A stretch of 64,000 nt of DNA from a bacterium. GTDB lineage: Bacteria; Actinomycetota; Thermoleophilia; Solirubrobacterales; Solirubrobacteraceae. Made by a program: the position numbers and the translations under genes. Positions 27,081 through 37,429 of the stretch are shown one piece after another (the first letter of the stretch is position 1; the number at the start of each line of letters is the position of its first letter). The stretch covers positions 62,001 through 126,000 of the forward strand of contig JAJPKQ010000004.1 in assembly GCA_021323635.1 (NCBI GenBank), given 5' to 3'. Below the pieces are notes generated by a model, which was not told where the DNA came from, made no database searches, and worked only from the letters and a program-made list of their open reading frames with translations.

Positions 27081-29159
27081 GACCTCGGGGGCAAGTGCGG
27101 CGGCCGGCCTGCTCGGCTCCGGCCGCCGCGCCTGCGGAGCCACCGCAGGCCTCGCGGCCGGGCCGCTCCCGTTGCCGTGCGGTATGCCCGCAGCGGCGTA
27201 GGCGTCGGCCTCATCAAGCGTCTCATGCTCGAGCAGCGCCTTTGCCAGCGCATCGAGCTGGTCACGGTGCTCGCGCAGCCGCGCGAGCGCTCGCTCGTAG
27301 CATTCGTCGACGATCTTGCGCACCTCCTCGTCAACGAGCTCGCGAGTGCGCTCAGAGGCGGGGCCCGAGCCGGGAAAGTACATCGCCTCTTCACCTGCGG
27401 CCGGCAGCACGCTGATCATCCCGACCTTGCGCGAGAATCCCCAGCGCCCGACCATCTCGCGCGCCAGGCGCGTCGCCTGCTCCAGATCGGACTCCGCGCC
27501 GGTCGTGATGTCCCCGAGCACGATCTCCTCCGCCGCGCGCCCGCCGAGCATGCCGGTCAGGCGTCCGCGCAGATAGCTCTCTGAGTAGCCGTAGCGGTCG
27601 CGCTCAGGCGCCTGAAAGGTGACCCCGAGCGCGCGACCGCGCGGGATGATCGAGATCTTGCGCACCGGGTCTGCGCCCGGCTCGAGCATCCCGAGCAGCG
27701 CGTGACCGGCCTCGTGGTAGGCGGTCCGCTCGCGTTCCTCAGGCGCGATCAGGATCTTGCGCTCGGCCCCAAGCATGATCTTCTCCAGCGCGTCAGAGAA
27801 GTCCGCGGCGCTGACGCGCGTGTGCTGCCGCCGCGCCGCCAGCAGCGCCGCCTCGTTGACGAGGTTGCGCAGGTCCGCGCCGACCATCCCGGGCGTGCTT
27901 GCCGCCACCGCTTCCAGGTCGACATCCTGGTCCAGCGGCACGCCGCGCGTGTGGACTTCAAGAATCTGCCTGCGACCGCGCTGATCGGGCGGGTTGACGG
28001 CAACGCGCCGGTCGAAGCGCCCGGGGCGCAGCAGCGCGGCATCGAGGATCTCCGGGCGATTTGTGGCAGCCAGAACGATCACGCCCTCAGAGCCGTCAAA
28101 GCCGTCCATCTCCGTGAGGATCTGGTTGAGCGTCTGCTCGCGCTCATCATGGCCACCACCGGGGATCGCCCCCACCCCACGTGCGCGCCCGATCGCGTCG
28201 AGCTCATCGATGAAGATGATCGCGGGAGCCTCGCGCTTGGCCTGCTCGAACAGATCGCGCACGCGGCTTGCGCCCACGCCGACGATCATCTCGATGAACT
28301 CGGACGCCGAGACGGAGAAGAAGGGCACGTTCGCCTCCCCCGCCACCGCTCGCGCAAGCAGCGTCTTGCCAGTCCCGGGGGGCCCCATCAGCAGCACGCC
28401 CTTCGGCACCATCCCGCCCAGCCGCCGATAGCGGTCAGGATGCTTGAGGTAGTCGACGACTTCAGAGAGCTCTTCCTTGACCTCGTCGATGCCTGCGACA
28501 TCGGCAAACGTGGTCCTGTCGGTCCCGCCGGCCTCATAGCGGCGTGCGCGCGAGCGCCCGATGCCGGTGAGCGCTCCGCCCATGCCCGCCGCCCCACGTC
28601 GCGCGATCGCAACAAACAGCCCGACGATCAGCAGCGTGGGGCCGAAGTACAGCAGCAGCGCCTCCCAGAAGGGCGTCGAGGAGCCGGTTGGCTTCGCCTG
28701 GACCTTCGCGCCCTGGTCGATCAGCGTCGCGACAATGTTTTCCTGCGCAAAGGAGGGCCGCTCGGTCTTGAAGTAGTCGCTTTCTTGCGCTTCCTTGCCT
28801 GGCGGGTAGCGCACCGGGCTTCTGAAGCGCCCTTCGATCGTCCCGCCGGTCGAGGTGATCCCAAGCACGTTGTGCGCCTGCACCTGCTTGGTGAACTGGC
28901 TGTAGGGGATCGAGATCGGCCGGGGGCTGCTCGGCGAGGTCAGGAAGGCGCCAACGACCCAGTTGAGGATCAGCAAGACAATAAAGAACAGCCAGAAGCC
29001 CGACATGCGCCTTTGCGGCGAGGCTCCGGGTGGCCCTCCGGAGCCCTGCGAGCCCCCTGAGGCGTCCTGCCCGTGGCGCGAGCCTTCGATGCGCCAGGGC
29101 CGATGATGTGCGCGCGGAGAGTCCTGGCCGCTGCGGCGCGAGCGTGTTGTGCGTGCCAT
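27024..29159 (-). CDS. ftsH: ATP-dependent zinc metalloprotease FtsH
   Basis: This 711-aa membrane AAA protease degrades misfolded membrane and regulatory proteins. An N-terminal basic region is followed by TM1 ('[19 protein letters not shown]'), a periplasmic-type domain and TM2 near 175. Then come AAA motifs: Walker A GPPGTGKT, Walker B '[11 protein letters not shown]', SRH '[18 protein letters not shown]', and the zinc site HEAGH with a downstream Asp. The tail is rich in Ala, Pro and Arg, like actinobacterial FtsH. The ATG at 29159 sits 6 nt after a TAGGCT element. The 3' end overlaps the convergent peptidase gene by 57 bp. Confidence 0.96.
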   Translation of the reverse strand: MARTTRSRRSGQDSPRAHHRPWRIEGSRHGQDASGGSQGSGGPPGASPQRRMSGFWLFFIVLLILNWVVGAFLTSPSSPRPISIPYSQFTKQVQAHNVLGITSTGGTIEGRFRSPVRYPPGKEAQESDYFKTERPSFAQENIVATLIDQGAKVQAKPTGSSTPFWEALLLYFGPTLLIVGLFVAIARRGAAGMGGALTGIGRSRARRYEAGGTDRTTFADVAGIDEVKEELSEVVDYLKHPDRYRRLGGMVPKGVLLMGPPGTGKTLLARAVAGEANVPFFSVSASEFIEMIVGVGASRVRDLFEQAKREAPAIIFIDELDAIGRARGVGAIPGGGHDEREQTLNQILTEMDGFDGSEGVIVLAATNRPEILDAALLRPGRFDRRVAVNPPDQRGRRQILEVHTRGVPLDQDVDLEAVAASTPGMVGADLRNLVNEAALLAARRQHTRVSAADFSDALEKIMLGAERKILIAPEERERTAYHEAGHALLGMLEPGADPVRKISIIPRGRALGVTFQAPERDRYGYSESYLRGRLTGMLGGRAAEEIVLGDITTGAESDLEQATRLAREMVGRWGFSRKVGMISVLPAAGEEAMYFPGSGPASERTRELVDEEVRKIVDECYERALARLREHRDQLDALAKALLEHETLDEADAYAAAGIPHGNGSGPAARPAVAPQARRPEPSRPAAALAPEVSGDGEADRARGLAGKDQH

Positions 29160-29165
29160 CTGCAA

Positions 29166-29171
29166 AGCCTA
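29166..29171 (-). promoter_or_regulatory. Candidate -10 element (TAGGCT) for ftsH
   Basis: TAGGCT lies 6 nt upstream of the ATG at 29159. This is one of the clearest leaderless-type promoters in the window. Confidence 0.5.
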
Positions 29172-29277
29172 GTTCAATTGCGCTCGCGCGCTGCCTGCAG
29201 GCGGTCGGCCAAAAGCAGCGCTCGCCGCGATTGCCGACCCGCGGGCGCCCACGCCTCCACGCGGCGCCGGCCCTAGG

Positions 29278-31656
29278 ATGGTTGCTGGAGCGCCACGTGC
29301 ACCGATCTTGATGAGCAGCAGCGACGAACAGCAGCAGGAGCTTCTGGAGCGGGCCGCCTTCCAGCTGGGCTCCGCACAGGCGCCCGGTCGCGCCCCGGAG
29401 ATCGAAGGTGCGCCGTTCGTGCCCGCGGAGGCGCGCGCGGAGCTGCTTGCGCTTGGCTGTGCAGGCGCCTTCCTCTGCGCCCAGCCGGATGGCGACATCA
29501 TCGCCGCGGAGGCCTCCGGGGCGGGCTTCTACGCCCAGGACACGCGCCACCTCTCGGAGCTGCGGCTGCGCATCGGCGGCCACGCGCCGGTGCTCCTGGC
29601 GAGCGTCATCGAATCGGGGCAGCAGGCGCTGATCAACGCGACCAACCCCTGGCTGCGCGACGAAGCCGCACGTCCGGCGCCGCAGGAGACGATCAACATT
29701 CGCCGCTCGATCCTGATCGCCGAGCGCCTCCACTACCGGATCCGCCTGCACTCGTTTGCGCGCACAGAGCTGCACACGACGCTCGCGCTGACGCTCAGCG
29801 CGGACTTCGCCGACGTCTTCGAGGTGCGTGGATCGGGGCGGCGCGCGCGCGGGCAGCTGCTGCCGGCGCAGCGCATCGGCGCCGGCCTGCGCTTTGCTTT
29901 CCGCGGCGTCGACGGCGCATCGCGCGAGACCCTGGTCGTGTTCGATCCGGCGCCCGCGCGGATCGAGCTGGAGGGGCAGCGCGCGCTTGTCAGCTGGGAC
30001 CTCAAGCTGATGCCCGCCGAGGCGATCACGCTCGAAGCGCAGGTTGCCGCCCACGGACCTGATCCGATCGCCGAGCGCTCGAGCTCCGACTCCAGCGAAC
30101 AGAGCACCAGCGGGCATCAGGGCAACGGAGCCGTCTCTGCCCGACCCTCGGGCCGCCGTGTAATCGGCATCAGGCCGATGGCGCTCGAGCGCGTCCGCGC
30201 TAGCATCGAGCGCCGCGAACGCGCATGGCGGGAGCGCTGCACGCAGATCGAGTCTGACAGCCGCCTCTTTGACCGGCTGATCGACGCCTCGCTGCGAGAC
30301 ATCTATGCGCTGCTGATGCCCACCGCGGGCGACGAGCTGCCCGTTGCAGGCATTCCCTGGTATGTCGCGCCCTTCGGCCGCGACTCGATCATCACCGCCC
30401 TTCAGACGCTGATCATCAACCCTGACATCGCGCGCGGCACGCTGCGTGTGCTGGCACGGCTGCAGTCGAGCGTCGACGACCCCTTCCGTGACGCCGAGCC
30501 CGGGAAGATCCTTCATGAGCTGCGCACCGGCGAGCTTGCAAGGCTGCGCCAGATACCACACACCCCCTACTACGGAACCGTTGACGCAACGCCACTGTTT
30601 CTGATCCTTGCGGCCTCCTACTACACCTGGACGCGCGATCGGCAGCTGATCGAGGAGCTGCGCCCGGCGCTGGACGGCGCCCTGAATTGGATCGACGTCT
30701 GGGGCGACCGCGACGGCGACGGCTTCGTCGAGTACGAGCGCCGGTCGCCCGCAGGTCTTCTCAATCAGGGCTGGAAGGACTCCGAGGACTCGGTCATCCA
30801 CCCTGACGGCACCCCGGCACAGGGACCGATCGCGCTCGTCGAGGTCCAGGGCTACGTCTACGCCGCCAAGGTCAGGATCGCCGACATCTACGCGCTGCTC
30901 GGCGAGGAGGAGCGCGCGCTCGCGCTGCGCCGGCAGGCGGCTGCGCTGCGCGAGCACTTCAACGAGGCCTTCTGGAACGAGCAGGATGGCTACTACGCGC
31001 TTGCGCTTGACGGTGCCAAGCGCCAGGTGCGGACGATCACCTCGAACCCGGCCCACTGCCTGTGGAGCGGGATCGCAGAGGAGCGCCACGCCAAGCAGGT
31101 CGCGGAGCGCCTGATGGCCGATGACATGTTCTCCGGCTGGGGAATCAGAACGCTGGCGGCAAGCGAAGCGGTGTACAACCCGATGAGCTACCACAACGGC
31201 TCGGTCTGGCCGCACGACAATGCGATCGCCGCGGCCGGGCTCAAGCGCTATGGCCACAGCGCCGCCGCACAGCGGGTCGCCGCCTCGCTCTTCGACATCG
31301 GCGCGACCGCCCGCGACTACCGACTGCCGGAGCTGCTGTGCGGATTCGATCGCGACGGCTCGCGCCAGATCGTCTCCTACCCCGTCGCCTGCACGCCGCA
31401 GGCCTGGGCGGCGGCGGCGCCACTGCTGCTGCTGGAGGCGCTGCTTGGGATCTACGCCCAGGGCGACCGCTCGAGCCTGGAGATCAACGAGCCCGTGCTT
31501 CCGTCGGGGCTGCAGAGGCTGAGACTGCAGGAGTTGCGGATCGGCGAGGCGCGGGTCAGCCTTGCATTTCGGCGCACCGGCAAGGGCAACACAAGCTTCG
31601 AGCTGCTCGGTCAGGAGGGCGGCGTGCGCGTGACGATGGCCGCCGGTGCACCCTGA
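29278..31656 (+). CDS. Glycogen-debranching-type (amylo-alpha-1,6-glucosidase) protein
   Basis: This 792-aa cytosolic protein has an N-terminal glycogen-debranching domain (about 40-270, with 'GFYAQDTRHLSELRLRIGG') and a C-terminal (alpha/alpha)6 barrel of the amylo-alpha-1,6-glucosidase/GH-like family, with 'PWYVAPFGRDSIITALQTL', 'YYGTVDATPLF', 'NQGWKDSEDSV' and 'YHNGSVWPHDNAIAAAG'. It would hydrolyse alpha-glucosidic branches or a related disaccharide; several members act on glucosylglycerate or mannosylglycerate. The start is uncertain: ATG 29278 overlaps a TAGGAT hexamer and ATG 29311 is the next choice. The 3' end overlaps the convergent ATPase gene by 46 bp. Confidence 0.88.
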   Translation: MVAGAPRAPILMSSSDEQQQELLERAAFQLGSAQAPGRAPEIEGAPFVPAEARAELLALGCAGAFLCAQPDGDIIAAEASGAGFYAQDTRHLSELRLRIGGHAPVLLASVIESGQQALINATNPWLRDEAARPAPQETINIRRSILIAERLHYRIRLHSFARTELHTTLALTLSADFADVFEVRGSGRRARGQLLPAQRIGAGLRFAFRGVDGASRETLVVFDPAPARIELEGQRALVSWDLKLMPAEAITLEAQVAAHGPDPIAERSSSDSSEQSTSGHQGNGAVSARPSGRRVIGIRPMALERVRASIERRERAWRERCTQIESDSRLFDRLIDASLRDIYALLMPTAGDELPVAGIPWYVAPFGRDSIITALQTLIINPDIARGTLRVLARLQSSVDDPFRDAEPGKILHELRTGELARLRQIPHTPYYGTVDATPLFLILAASYYTWTRDRQLIEELRPALDGALNWIDVWGDRDGDGFVEYERRSPAGLLNQGWKDSEDSVIHPDGTPAQGPIALVEVQGYVYAAKVRIADIYALLGEEERALALRRQAAALREHFNEAFWNEQDGYYALALDGAKRQVRTITSNPAHCLWSGIAEERHAKQVAERLMADDMFSGWGIRTLAASEAVYNPMSYHNGSVWPHDNAIAAAGLKRYGHSAAAQRVAASLFDIGATARDYRLPELLCGFDRDGSRQIVSYPVACTPQAWAAAAPLLLLEALLGIYAQGDRSSLEINEPVLPSGLQRLRLQELRIGEARVSLAFRRTGKGNTSFELLGQEGGVRVTMAAGAP

Positions 31657-32351
31657 GCGCCGCTCTGCAGCGGTCCTTCCAGGCGACCATCGAGCATGCG
31701 GTAGATGCGATCCGCGCGCTTCTCAACGAGCGGGTCGTAGCTGACCATCACCATCGTCGTGCGATGGCGCTCGCGGATCGAGAAGAGCAGGTCGAGCAGT
31801 CGTTCGGACGTCGCCGTGTCGAGCGCGCCGGTGGGCTCGTCCGCCAGCAGCAGCCGCGGCTCGTTGACGAGCGCTCGCGCAACCGCCACGCGCTGGCGCT
31901 CGCCCCCTGAGAGCTCCTCAGGCCGATGCTCAGCGCGGTCTGTGAGGCCGACCTCCGCAAGCAGGTCAAGCGCGCGCCTGGCCCGCTCCCGACGGTGGAC
32001 GCCGGCGCCGATCAGCGGCACTTCGACGTTTGCGCGGGCGGAGAGCATCGGCAGCAGCAGGTGGTGCTGGAAGACGAAGCCCACGAGCTTGCGGCGGTGC
32101 TCGGAGATGTTGCCCTCCCGCCAGACCGGATGCGAGTCGATCAGCACCTCGCCCTCATCCGGCGTCTCCAGGCCGCCGATCAGGTTCAGCAGGGTGCTCT
32201 TGCCCGACCCCGAGCGCCCGGTGATCCAGACGAACTCGCCGGGCCCGATCTGCAGATCGACGGCGAGGACCGCAGAGATCCGTCCGTAGCGCTTGCTCAC
32301 GCCGCTCAAGCGCACCTCCGCCCCGCTCCGAGTGGCAGCTGCATCGCTCAT
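31611..32351 (-). CDS. ABC transporter ATP-binding protein, MacB/LolD type
   Basis: This 246-aa ATPase has Walker A GRSGSGKST, Q-loop 'FVFQHHLLLPMLSA', signature LSGGERQRVAVARAL, Walker B 'LLLADEPTGALD', and a switch region where the usual His is replaced ('MVSYDPLVEKRAD': Tyr in place of His). The 'SANV/RANV' segment after the Q-loop is typical of the FtsE/LolD/MacB family, which uses mechanotransmission rather than transport. It lies 33 bp from a divergent FtsX-like permease, which is probably its partner. The missing switch His could slow hydrolysis. Confidence 0.9.
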   Translation of the reverse strand: MSDAAATRSGAEVRLSGVSKRYGRISAVLAVDLQIGPGEFVWITGRSGSGKSTLLNLIGGLETPDEGEVLIDSHPVWREGNISEHRRKLVGFVFQHHLLLPMLSARANVEVPLIGAGVHRRERARRALDLLAEVGLTDRAEHRPEELSGGERQRVAVARALVNEPRLLLADEPTGALDTATSERLLDLLFSIRERHRTTMVMVSYDPLVEKRADRIYRMLDGRLEGPLQSGAQGAPAAIVTRTPPS

Positions 32352-32357
32352 GAGGGC

Positions 32358-32363
32358 ATTATC
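32358..32363 (-). promoter_or_regulatory. Candidate -10 element (GATAAT) for the MacB/LolD-like ATPase
   Basis: GATAAT lies 6 nt upstream of the ATG at 32351. The partner permease has TATGCT (32373-32378) 6 nt before its own ATG on the other strand, so the 33-bp gap holds two back-to-back elements. Confidence 0.45.
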
Positions 32364-32372
32364 GCCGGAGAC

Positions 32373-32378
32373 TATGCT
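32373..32378 (+). promoter_or_regulatory. Candidate -10 element (TATGCT) for the FtsX-like permease
   Basis: The hexamer ends 6 nt before the ATG at 32385. Confidence 0.4.
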
Positions 32379-32384
32379 CCGCCG

Positions 32385-33485
32385 ATGCTTGCCTTAGCGC
32401 GGGTCAATGTCATTCGCCGCCTGGGGCGCAGCGCGCTGAGCGCGCTGGGTGTCGCCTGCGGCGTGACGACAGTCGTCGCGCTGCTTGCCCTGACCACCGG
32501 CCTCAGCCGCTCCGCGGGCGACCTTGCGCACCTCGGGCGCGCGGACTTCGGCGTATTCCAGGGCGGTCTCTCGGACCTGACCGCCTCGACGCTGCCGAAT
32601 GCTGCCGTCGCGCGCGTCGCGCAGGTGGCGGGCGTCGCAGCCGCGACACCGATCGAGATCCTCGCCGGGGCGATCGCCGGCGAACCGGAAACGCTCGTCT
32701 TCGGCGCAGAAGCGCAGAGCTTCCTGGCCCAGCGTCTGGTGATCGTCTCCGGGCATCGCTTTGGCGGCGCAGAGGCGATGGTCGGCAGGGGCGCCGCAGC
32801 GCTCCTCCACATCCGCGCAGGAGAGCGGATCACGGTCGATGGCGATCAGCTGCCGGTCGCTGCGATCTACAGCTCCGGCATCCCCCTTGAGGACTCCGGC
32901 GTCGTCATCCCGCTGGCGCTCGCCCGACGCCTGTCCGGGCGCAGCGAAACGATCTCGATGATCGCTGTCGCGATCGCCCCGGGCTACAGGGAAGCGCAGG
33001 TCCGCGCGCAGATCCAGCGCTCGATACCCGGGACGGTCGCGATCGGCGCGCCGGGAGAGCTGGAGCGGGTGGACACCAACAGCCGCATCATCCACGAGGC
33101 GGCGATCATCGTCGCCCTGCTCGCGCTCGCCCTGGGCGCTGCCGTCGTCCTCAACACGGCAGCGCTGGCCGTGATCGAACGCCGCAGCGAGCTGGCGGTG
33201 CTGCAGGCGCTCGGCTGGAGCCGTGCGCGCATCTGCTCGCTGCTTGCCTCTGAGAGCCTGATCACGAGCACGGTCGGCGTCCTGCTCGGCCTGGGGCTAG
33301 GCGTCGCGGCGGCCGAGCTTGCCGTGCAGGCGCTTGCGATCGCCGTCTTCGTCGCGCCCGCGCTCAGCGCCCTGATCTTCATCGAAGGCATCATCGTGGG
33401 CTTTGCGCTCGGCCTGCTCGGCGCGCTCTTTGCGGCCTGGCGCGTGCTGCGAGCGCCGCTGCGCCCATCGCTCGGGCGCGCCTGA
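32385..33485 (+). CDS. FtsX-like/MacB-type ABC permease
   Basis: This 366-aa membrane protein has an N-terminal TM helix ('[27 protein letters not shown]'), an extracytoplasmic MacB-like periplasmic domain of about 200 residues, and three C-terminal TM helices starting with '[39 protein letters not shown]'. The segment '[16 protein letters not shown]' is the coupling motif of FtsX/LolE permeases. It should work with the divergently encoded ATPase. An outer-membrane partner would not exist in an actinobacterium, so a role in extracting or releasing surface proteins or lipids is the general expectation. Confidence 0.87.
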   Translation: MLALARVNVIRRLGRSALSALGVACGVTTVVALLALTTGLSRSAGDLAHLGRADFGVFQGGLSDLTASTLPNAAVARVAQVAGVAAATPIEILAGAIAGEPETLVFGAEAQSFLAQRLVIVSGHRFGGAEAMVGRGAAALLHIRAGERITVDGDQLPVAAIYSSGIPLEDSGVVIPLALARRLSGRSETISMIAVAIAPGYREAQVRAQIQRSIPGTVAIGAPGELERVDTNSRIIHEAAIIVALLALALGAAVVLNTAALAVIERRSELAVLQALGWSRARICSLLASESLITSTVGVLLGLGLGVAAAELAVQALAIAVFVAPALSALIFIEGIIVGFALGLLGALFAAWRVLRAPLRPSLGRA

Positions 33486-33519
33486 GCGCCTGCGCGACCG
33501 ATCGCATAGGCTCCAGGCG

Positions 33520-33582
33520 ATGTCCGGCTACCAACTTCCAGGCGCGCGACGATCCCTCGGCGGAGGGCGGCGCGGTGGGTGA
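33520..33582 (+). CDS. Possible short leader ORF upstream of phosphoglycerate mutase
   Basis: An ATG at 33520 follows a TAGGCT hexamer by 7 nt, the leaderless spacing seen before other genes here. It opens a 20-codon frame ending in TGA at 33580-33582, which overlaps the GTG start of the mutase in another frame. It may be a leader whose translation feeds ribosomes to the mutase start, or an accidental ATG after the real promoter. Confidence 0.3.
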   Translation: MSGYQLPGARRSLGGGRRGG

Positions 33583-34372
33583 GCGTGACGCTGCGCCGCT
33601 GATCCTGCTGCGCCACGGCGAGAGCGAGTGGAACGAGCTTGGCCTCTTCACCGGCTGGGTCGACGTCGACCTCTCACGCCGCGGAGAAGAGGAGGCGCGA
33701 CGCGCCGGCGAGCTGATCGCCGGCGCCGGCCTTGAGCCTGCGCTGCTCCACACATCGGTGCTGACACGCGCCATCCGCACCGCCGAGATCGCGCTCGCCG
33801 CCGCCGGGCGCAGCTGGATCCCGGTGCGACGCTCCTGGCGACTCAACGAGCGCCACTACGGCGCCCTGCAGGGCAAGAGCAAGGAGCAGGTGCGTGCCGA
33901 GCATGGCGCGCAGCAGTTCATGCTCTGGCGACGCTCCTACGACGTGCCGCCGCCGCCGCTGCCCGAGGACTCCGAGCTCGCAGCACGTCGTGACGTGCGC
34001 TACCGCGAGCTGCCCGCGGACGCGCTGCCCGCGACCGAGTGTCTCAAGGACGTGCTGGCGCGCGTGCTGCCCTACTGGTATGACGCGATAGCCCGGGACC
34101 TGCGCGCGGGCGCACCGGTGCTCGTCTGCGCCCACGGCAACTCGCTGCGGGCGCTGGTCAAGCACATCGATCGCATCGACGACGAGGAGATCGTCGCGCT
34201 CAACATCCCCACCGGCATCCCGCTCGTCTACGAGCTCGACCACGAGCTGCGCAGCCGCGGCGAGCGCGATCGCCGCTTCGCAGTGAGCGGGCGCTATCTC
34301 GACGCCAAGGCGGCGGCAGAGTCGATCGCAGCCGTTGCCGCGCAGGGCTCGGGGGGGCCTACTCGGCGCTGA
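33575..34372 (+). CDS. gpmA: Phosphoglycerate mutase, 2,3-bisphosphoglycerate-dependent
   Basis: This 265-aa cytosolic glycolytic enzyme interconverts 3- and 2-phosphoglycerate. '[24 protein letters not shown]' contains the phosphorylated His, '[12 protein letters not shown]' and 'YDVPPPPL' are family hallmarks, and '[14 protein letters not shown]' carries the second active-site His. The GTG at 33575 follows GGAGG by about 8-12 nt. A TAGGCT element lies further upstream, with a 20-codon open frame in between. The 3' end overlaps the convergent response regulator by 14 bp. Confidence 0.95.
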   Translation: MGERDAAPLILLRHGESEWNELGLFTGWVDVDLSRRGEEEARRAGELIAGAGLEPALLHTSVLTRAIRTAEIALAAAGRSWIPVRRSWRLNERHYGALQGKSKEQVRAEHGAQQFMLWRRSYDVPPPPLPEDSELAARRDVRYRELPADALPATECLKDVLARVLPYWYDAIARDLRAGAPVLVCAHGNSLRALVKHIDRIDDEEIVALNIPTGIPLVYELDHELRSRGERDRRFAVSGRYLDAKAAAESIAAVAAQGSGGPTRR

Positions 34373-35018
34373 TCAGGCGCTGGTCGAGGGCGTAGCGCAC
34401 GAGCTCCGAGCGTGTCGAGAGCCGCAGCTTCTGCTGGATGTGGGCGCGGTGGGTCTCGACGGTGCGCACCGAGAGAAAGAGCTTTGCGGCGATCTCCGAG
34501 TTGGTGTGGCCGAGCGCGATCAGGCGCAGCACCTCCACCTCGCGCTCGCTCAGGCCGCCGGGCAGCCCTGAGGCCGGCTCGGAGGCCAGCCGCGCGCCGA
34601 GACGAGGGTTGAGGTAGCGCTCGTTCGCCGCCGCCCTGCGCACGGCATCGATCAGCTCTTCGTCGGCGGCCTCCTTGAGGACATAGCCCAATGCGCCTGC
34701 CGCAAGCGCGCTGCGGGCAAAGGCCGGCTCCTCGTGCATGGTCAGCACCACGATCCGGGTCTGCGGGGAGCGCTCGCGCAGCTGCGGGATCAGATCGATG
34801 CTCGTTCCGTCGGGCATCGTCAGATCGAGGATCAGCACGTCGGGCTGGCGCATCAGCACGTAGCGCCTGGTCTCATCGAGATCGCCGGCCTCGCCGACCA
34901 CCTCGAAGTCGGGCTCGGACTCCAGCAGCATGCGCAGGCCGTGGCGGACGACCACGTGGTCGTCCGCGAGAAGGATCCTGATCGGACCATGCCGCTCTTG
35001 CCGATCGGCAGCTGCCAC
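34359..35018 (-). CDS. NarL/FixJ-family response regulator
   Basis: This 219-aa regulator has an intact receiver domain (acidic pair in 'LLADDH', phospho-acceptor Asp in '[10 protein letters not shown]', Thr in 'VLTMHEE', Lys in 'GYVLKEAA') and a C-terminal LuxR-type HTH ('[35 protein letters not shown]'). It should bind DNA as a phosphorylated dimer. The nearest kinase-like gene, at 37430-38815, has lost its catalytic residues. It is divergent from phosphoketolase, only 20 bp apart, and shares a promoter element with it. The GTG at 35018 lies 9 nt after the shared TAGGCT. Confidence 0.92.
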   Translation of the reverse strand: MAAADRQERHGPIRILLADDHVVVRHGLRMLLESEPDFEVVGEAGDLDETRRYVLMRQPDVLILDLTMPDGTSIDLIPQLRERSPQTRIVVLTMHEEPAFARSALAAGALGYVLKEAADEELIDAVRRAAANERYLNPRLGARLASEPASGLPGGLSEREVEVLRLIALGHTNSEIAAKLFLSVRTVETHRAHIQQKLRLSTRSELVRYALDQRLISAE

Positions 35019-35026
35019 AGCTGCGA

Positions 35027-35033
35027 TAGCCTA
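35027..35033. promoter_or_regulatory. Symmetric bidirectional -10 element between the regulator and phosphoketolase
   Basis: The 7-bp sequence TAGCCTA reads TAGCCT on the + strand (6 nt before the phosphoketolase ATG) and TAGGCT on the - strand (9 nt before the regulator GTG). One element may therefore drive both genes in opposite directions. Confidence 0.5.
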
Positions 35034-35038
35034 CGCCG

Positions 35039-37429
35039 ATGGCAGGCGCCACGTCCTCGCGAGCGTCCCCAGACGCGCCCCTGGGCGCAGCCGAGCTGGG
35101 GCAGCTGCACGCCTGGTGGAGGGCCGCCAACTACCTCTCGGCCGGCCAGATCTACCTGCTTGCAAACGCGCTCCTGCGCGAGCCGCTGGCACCCGAGCAC
35201 ATCAAGCCGCGCTTGCTCGGTCACTGGGGAACGACGCCCGGGCTGAGCTTCATCTATGCGCACCTCACGCGCCTGATCAAGCGCGATCGCTTTGCCGCCA
35301 TCTTTGTGACCGGCCCCGGCCACGGCGGCCCGGCGCTTGTCTCCTGCGCCTACCTGGAGGGCACCTACAGCGAGCGCTACCCGCACATCGGACTGGACGA
35401 GCAGGGCCTGGAGCGCCTGATGCGCCAGTTCTCCTTCCCGGGCGGCATCCCAAGCCACGTGGCGCCGGAGACGCCGGGATCGATTCACGAGGGCGGCGAG
35501 CTCGGCTACTCGCTGGCCCATGCCTACGGCGCAGCGTTCGACAACCCCGAGCTGCTGGTGCTCTGCGTGGTCGGCGACGGCGAGGCGGAAACGGGCCCGC
35601 TCGCGGCCAGCTGGCACTCGAACAAGTTCCTCAACCCGGCGCGCGACGGAGCCGTGCTGCCGGTGCTGCATCTCAACGGCTACAAGATCGCCGCCCCGAC
35701 CGTGCTGGCGCGCATCCCGCCCGCTGAGCTGCGCTCGCTGCTCGAAGGCTACGGCTATGCCCCGCGCTTGCTCTCAGGCTCCGATCCGGCGCGCATGCAC
35801 CAAGAAATGGCGGCCAGCATGGAATGGGCGCTGCGCGAGATCCGCTCCATCCAGGCGCGCGCCCGCGGCGGGCGCCGCGAGCGTCCGCGCTGGCCGCTGA
35901 TCGTGCTCAGCACGCCCAAGGGCTGGACCGGACCCAAGGAAAGCCATGGCCTGCCGATCGAGGGCAGCTTCCGGGCCCACCAGGTCCCGCTAGCAGACCC
36001 GCGCAGCGATCCGGAGGACCTGGCGGCGCTGGAGGCCTGGCTGCGCTCCTACAAGCCTGAGGAGCTCTTCGACCAGGCGGGCTCCCCGCGGGCGGAGATC
36101 AGGGACTTCGCACCCGACGGCGACCTGCGCATGAGCGCAAGCCCGCACGCCAACGGCGGCCTGCTGCTGCGCGACCTCGATCTGCCCGATCCGCGCTCCT
36201 ACGCGGTCGCCGTGCGAAAGCCGGGGTCGACGACCAGCGAAGCGACGCGCGTGCTCGGCTCCTATCTGCGCGACGTGCTCGCCGGCAACCGCGACCGCTT
36301 CCGGGTGATGGGGCCCGACGAGACGGAGTCAAACCGCCTGGGCGCCCTCTTCGAGGCCTCCGGACGCACCTGGGAGGCGGAGCGCCGACCGGGGGACTCC
36401 CATCTTGCGGCGGACGGCCGCGTGATGGAGGTGTTGAGCGAGCATCTCTGCCAGGGCTGGCTGGAGGGCTATCTGCTGACCGGGCGCCACGGCCTCTTCA
36501 ACTGCTACGAGGCCTTCGTGCACATCGTCGACTCGATGTTCAACCAGCACGCCAAGTGGCTGAAGGTCTGCGCAGAGATCCCCTGGCGGGTGGGGATCGC
36601 CTCGCTCAACTACCTGCTCTCCTCGCACGTCTGGCGCCAGGACCACAACGGCTTCTCCCACCAGGACCCGGGCTTCATCGATCATGTCGTCAACAAGAAG
36701 GCGAGCGTCGTGCGCGTCTATCTGCCGCCGGACGCAAACTGCCTGCTTGCCGTGGCAGATCACTGCCTGCGCTCGCGCAACCGCGTGAACGTGATCATCG
36801 CCGGCAAGCAGCCTGCGCTCGACTACCTGGACTTCGAGGCGGCCCAGGCGCACTGCGCGCGCGGCATCGGCGTCTGGGAGTGGGCATGCAGCGATCAGGG
36901 CAGCGAGCCGGACGTCGTGCTCGCCTGCGCGGGTGATGTGCCGACGCTCGAGACGCTTGCGGCAGGCGCGATCCTGCGCCGAGAGCTGCCCGAGCTGCGC
37001 GTGCGCGTGGTCAACGTGGTCGATCTGATGCGCCTGCAGCCGCCTGGCGAGCACCCCCACGGCCTCTCCGATCTGGAGTTCGACGAGCTCTTCACCGCGT
37101 CAAGGCCGGTGATCTTCGCCTACCACGGCTACCCGTGGCTGATCCATCGCCTGACCTACCGGCGCACGAACCACGACAACATCCATGTGCGCGGCTACAA
37201 GGAGGAGGGCACAACCACGACGCCCTTCGACATGGTCATGCTCAACGACCTCGATCGCTTCCACCTGGTGATGGACGTGATCGACCGCGTCCCGGGACTG
37301 GCGCAGCGCGCGCTGCACATCCGCGAGCGGATGGCCGATCAGCGCCTGCGGGCGCGCTCCTACACCCGCGAGCACGGCTGCGACCCGCCCGAGATAGTAG
37401 ACCCGCCGATCGGCGCCGGCGTGAGCTGA
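35039..37429 (+). CDS. xfp: Xylulose-5-phosphate/fructose-6-phosphate phosphoketolase
   Basis: This 796-aa TPP enzyme cleaves xylulose 5-phosphate (and often fructose 6-phosphate) with phosphate to acetyl phosphate plus an aldose phosphate. It shows the family signatures '[17 protein letters not shown]', '[22 protein letters not shown]', the TPP/Mg motif '[11 protein letters not shown]', and '[23 protein letters not shown]'. The length is normal. Its product is the substrate of the acetate kinase encoded 1.5 kb downstream, so the two form a carbon-conserving acetate route with ATP yield. The leaderless-type promoter is shared with the divergent response regulator. Confidence 0.96.
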   Translation: MAGATSSRASPDAPLGAAELGQLHAWWRAANYLSAGQIYLLANALLREPLAPEHIKPRLLGHWGTTPGLSFIYAHLTRLIKRDRFAAIFVTGPGHGGPALVSCAYLEGTYSERYPHIGLDEQGLERLMRQFSFPGGIPSHVAPETPGSIHEGGELGYSLAHAYGAAFDNPELLVLCVVGDGEAETGPLAASWHSNKFLNPARDGAVLPVLHLNGYKIAAPTVLARIPPAELRSLLEGYGYAPRLLSGSDPARMHQEMAASMEWALREIRSIQARARGGRRERPRWPLIVLSTPKGWTGPKESHGLPIEGSFRAHQVPLADPRSDPEDLAALEAWLRSYKPEELFDQAGSPRAEIRDFAPDGDLRMSASPHANGGLLLRDLDLPDPRSYAVAVRKPGSTTSEATRVLGSYLRDVLAGNRDRFRVMGPDETESNRLGALFEASGRTWEAERRPGDSHLAADGRVMEVLSEHLCQGWLEGYLLTGRHGLFNCYEAFVHIVDSMFNQHAKWLKVCAEIPWRVGIASLNYLLSSHVWRQDHNGFSHQDPGFIDHVVNKKASVVRVYLPPDANCLLAVADHCLRSRNRVNVIIAGKQPALDYLDFEAAQAHCARGIGVWEWACSDQGSEPDVVLACAGDVPTLETLAAGAILRRELPELRVRVVNVVDLMRLQPPGEHPHGLSDLEFDELFTASRPVIFAYHGYPWLIHRLTYRRTNHDNIHVRGYKEEGTTTTPFDMVMLNDLDRFHLVMDVIDRVPGLAQRALHIRERMADQRLRARSYTREHGCDPPEIVDPPIGAGVS

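Noticed and set aside
28534-31257. 907-codon antisense frame across the ftsH 5' end and the debranching gene
   Set aside because: It is a frame artefact of high GC; the sequence shows no motif and covers two well-supported genes.
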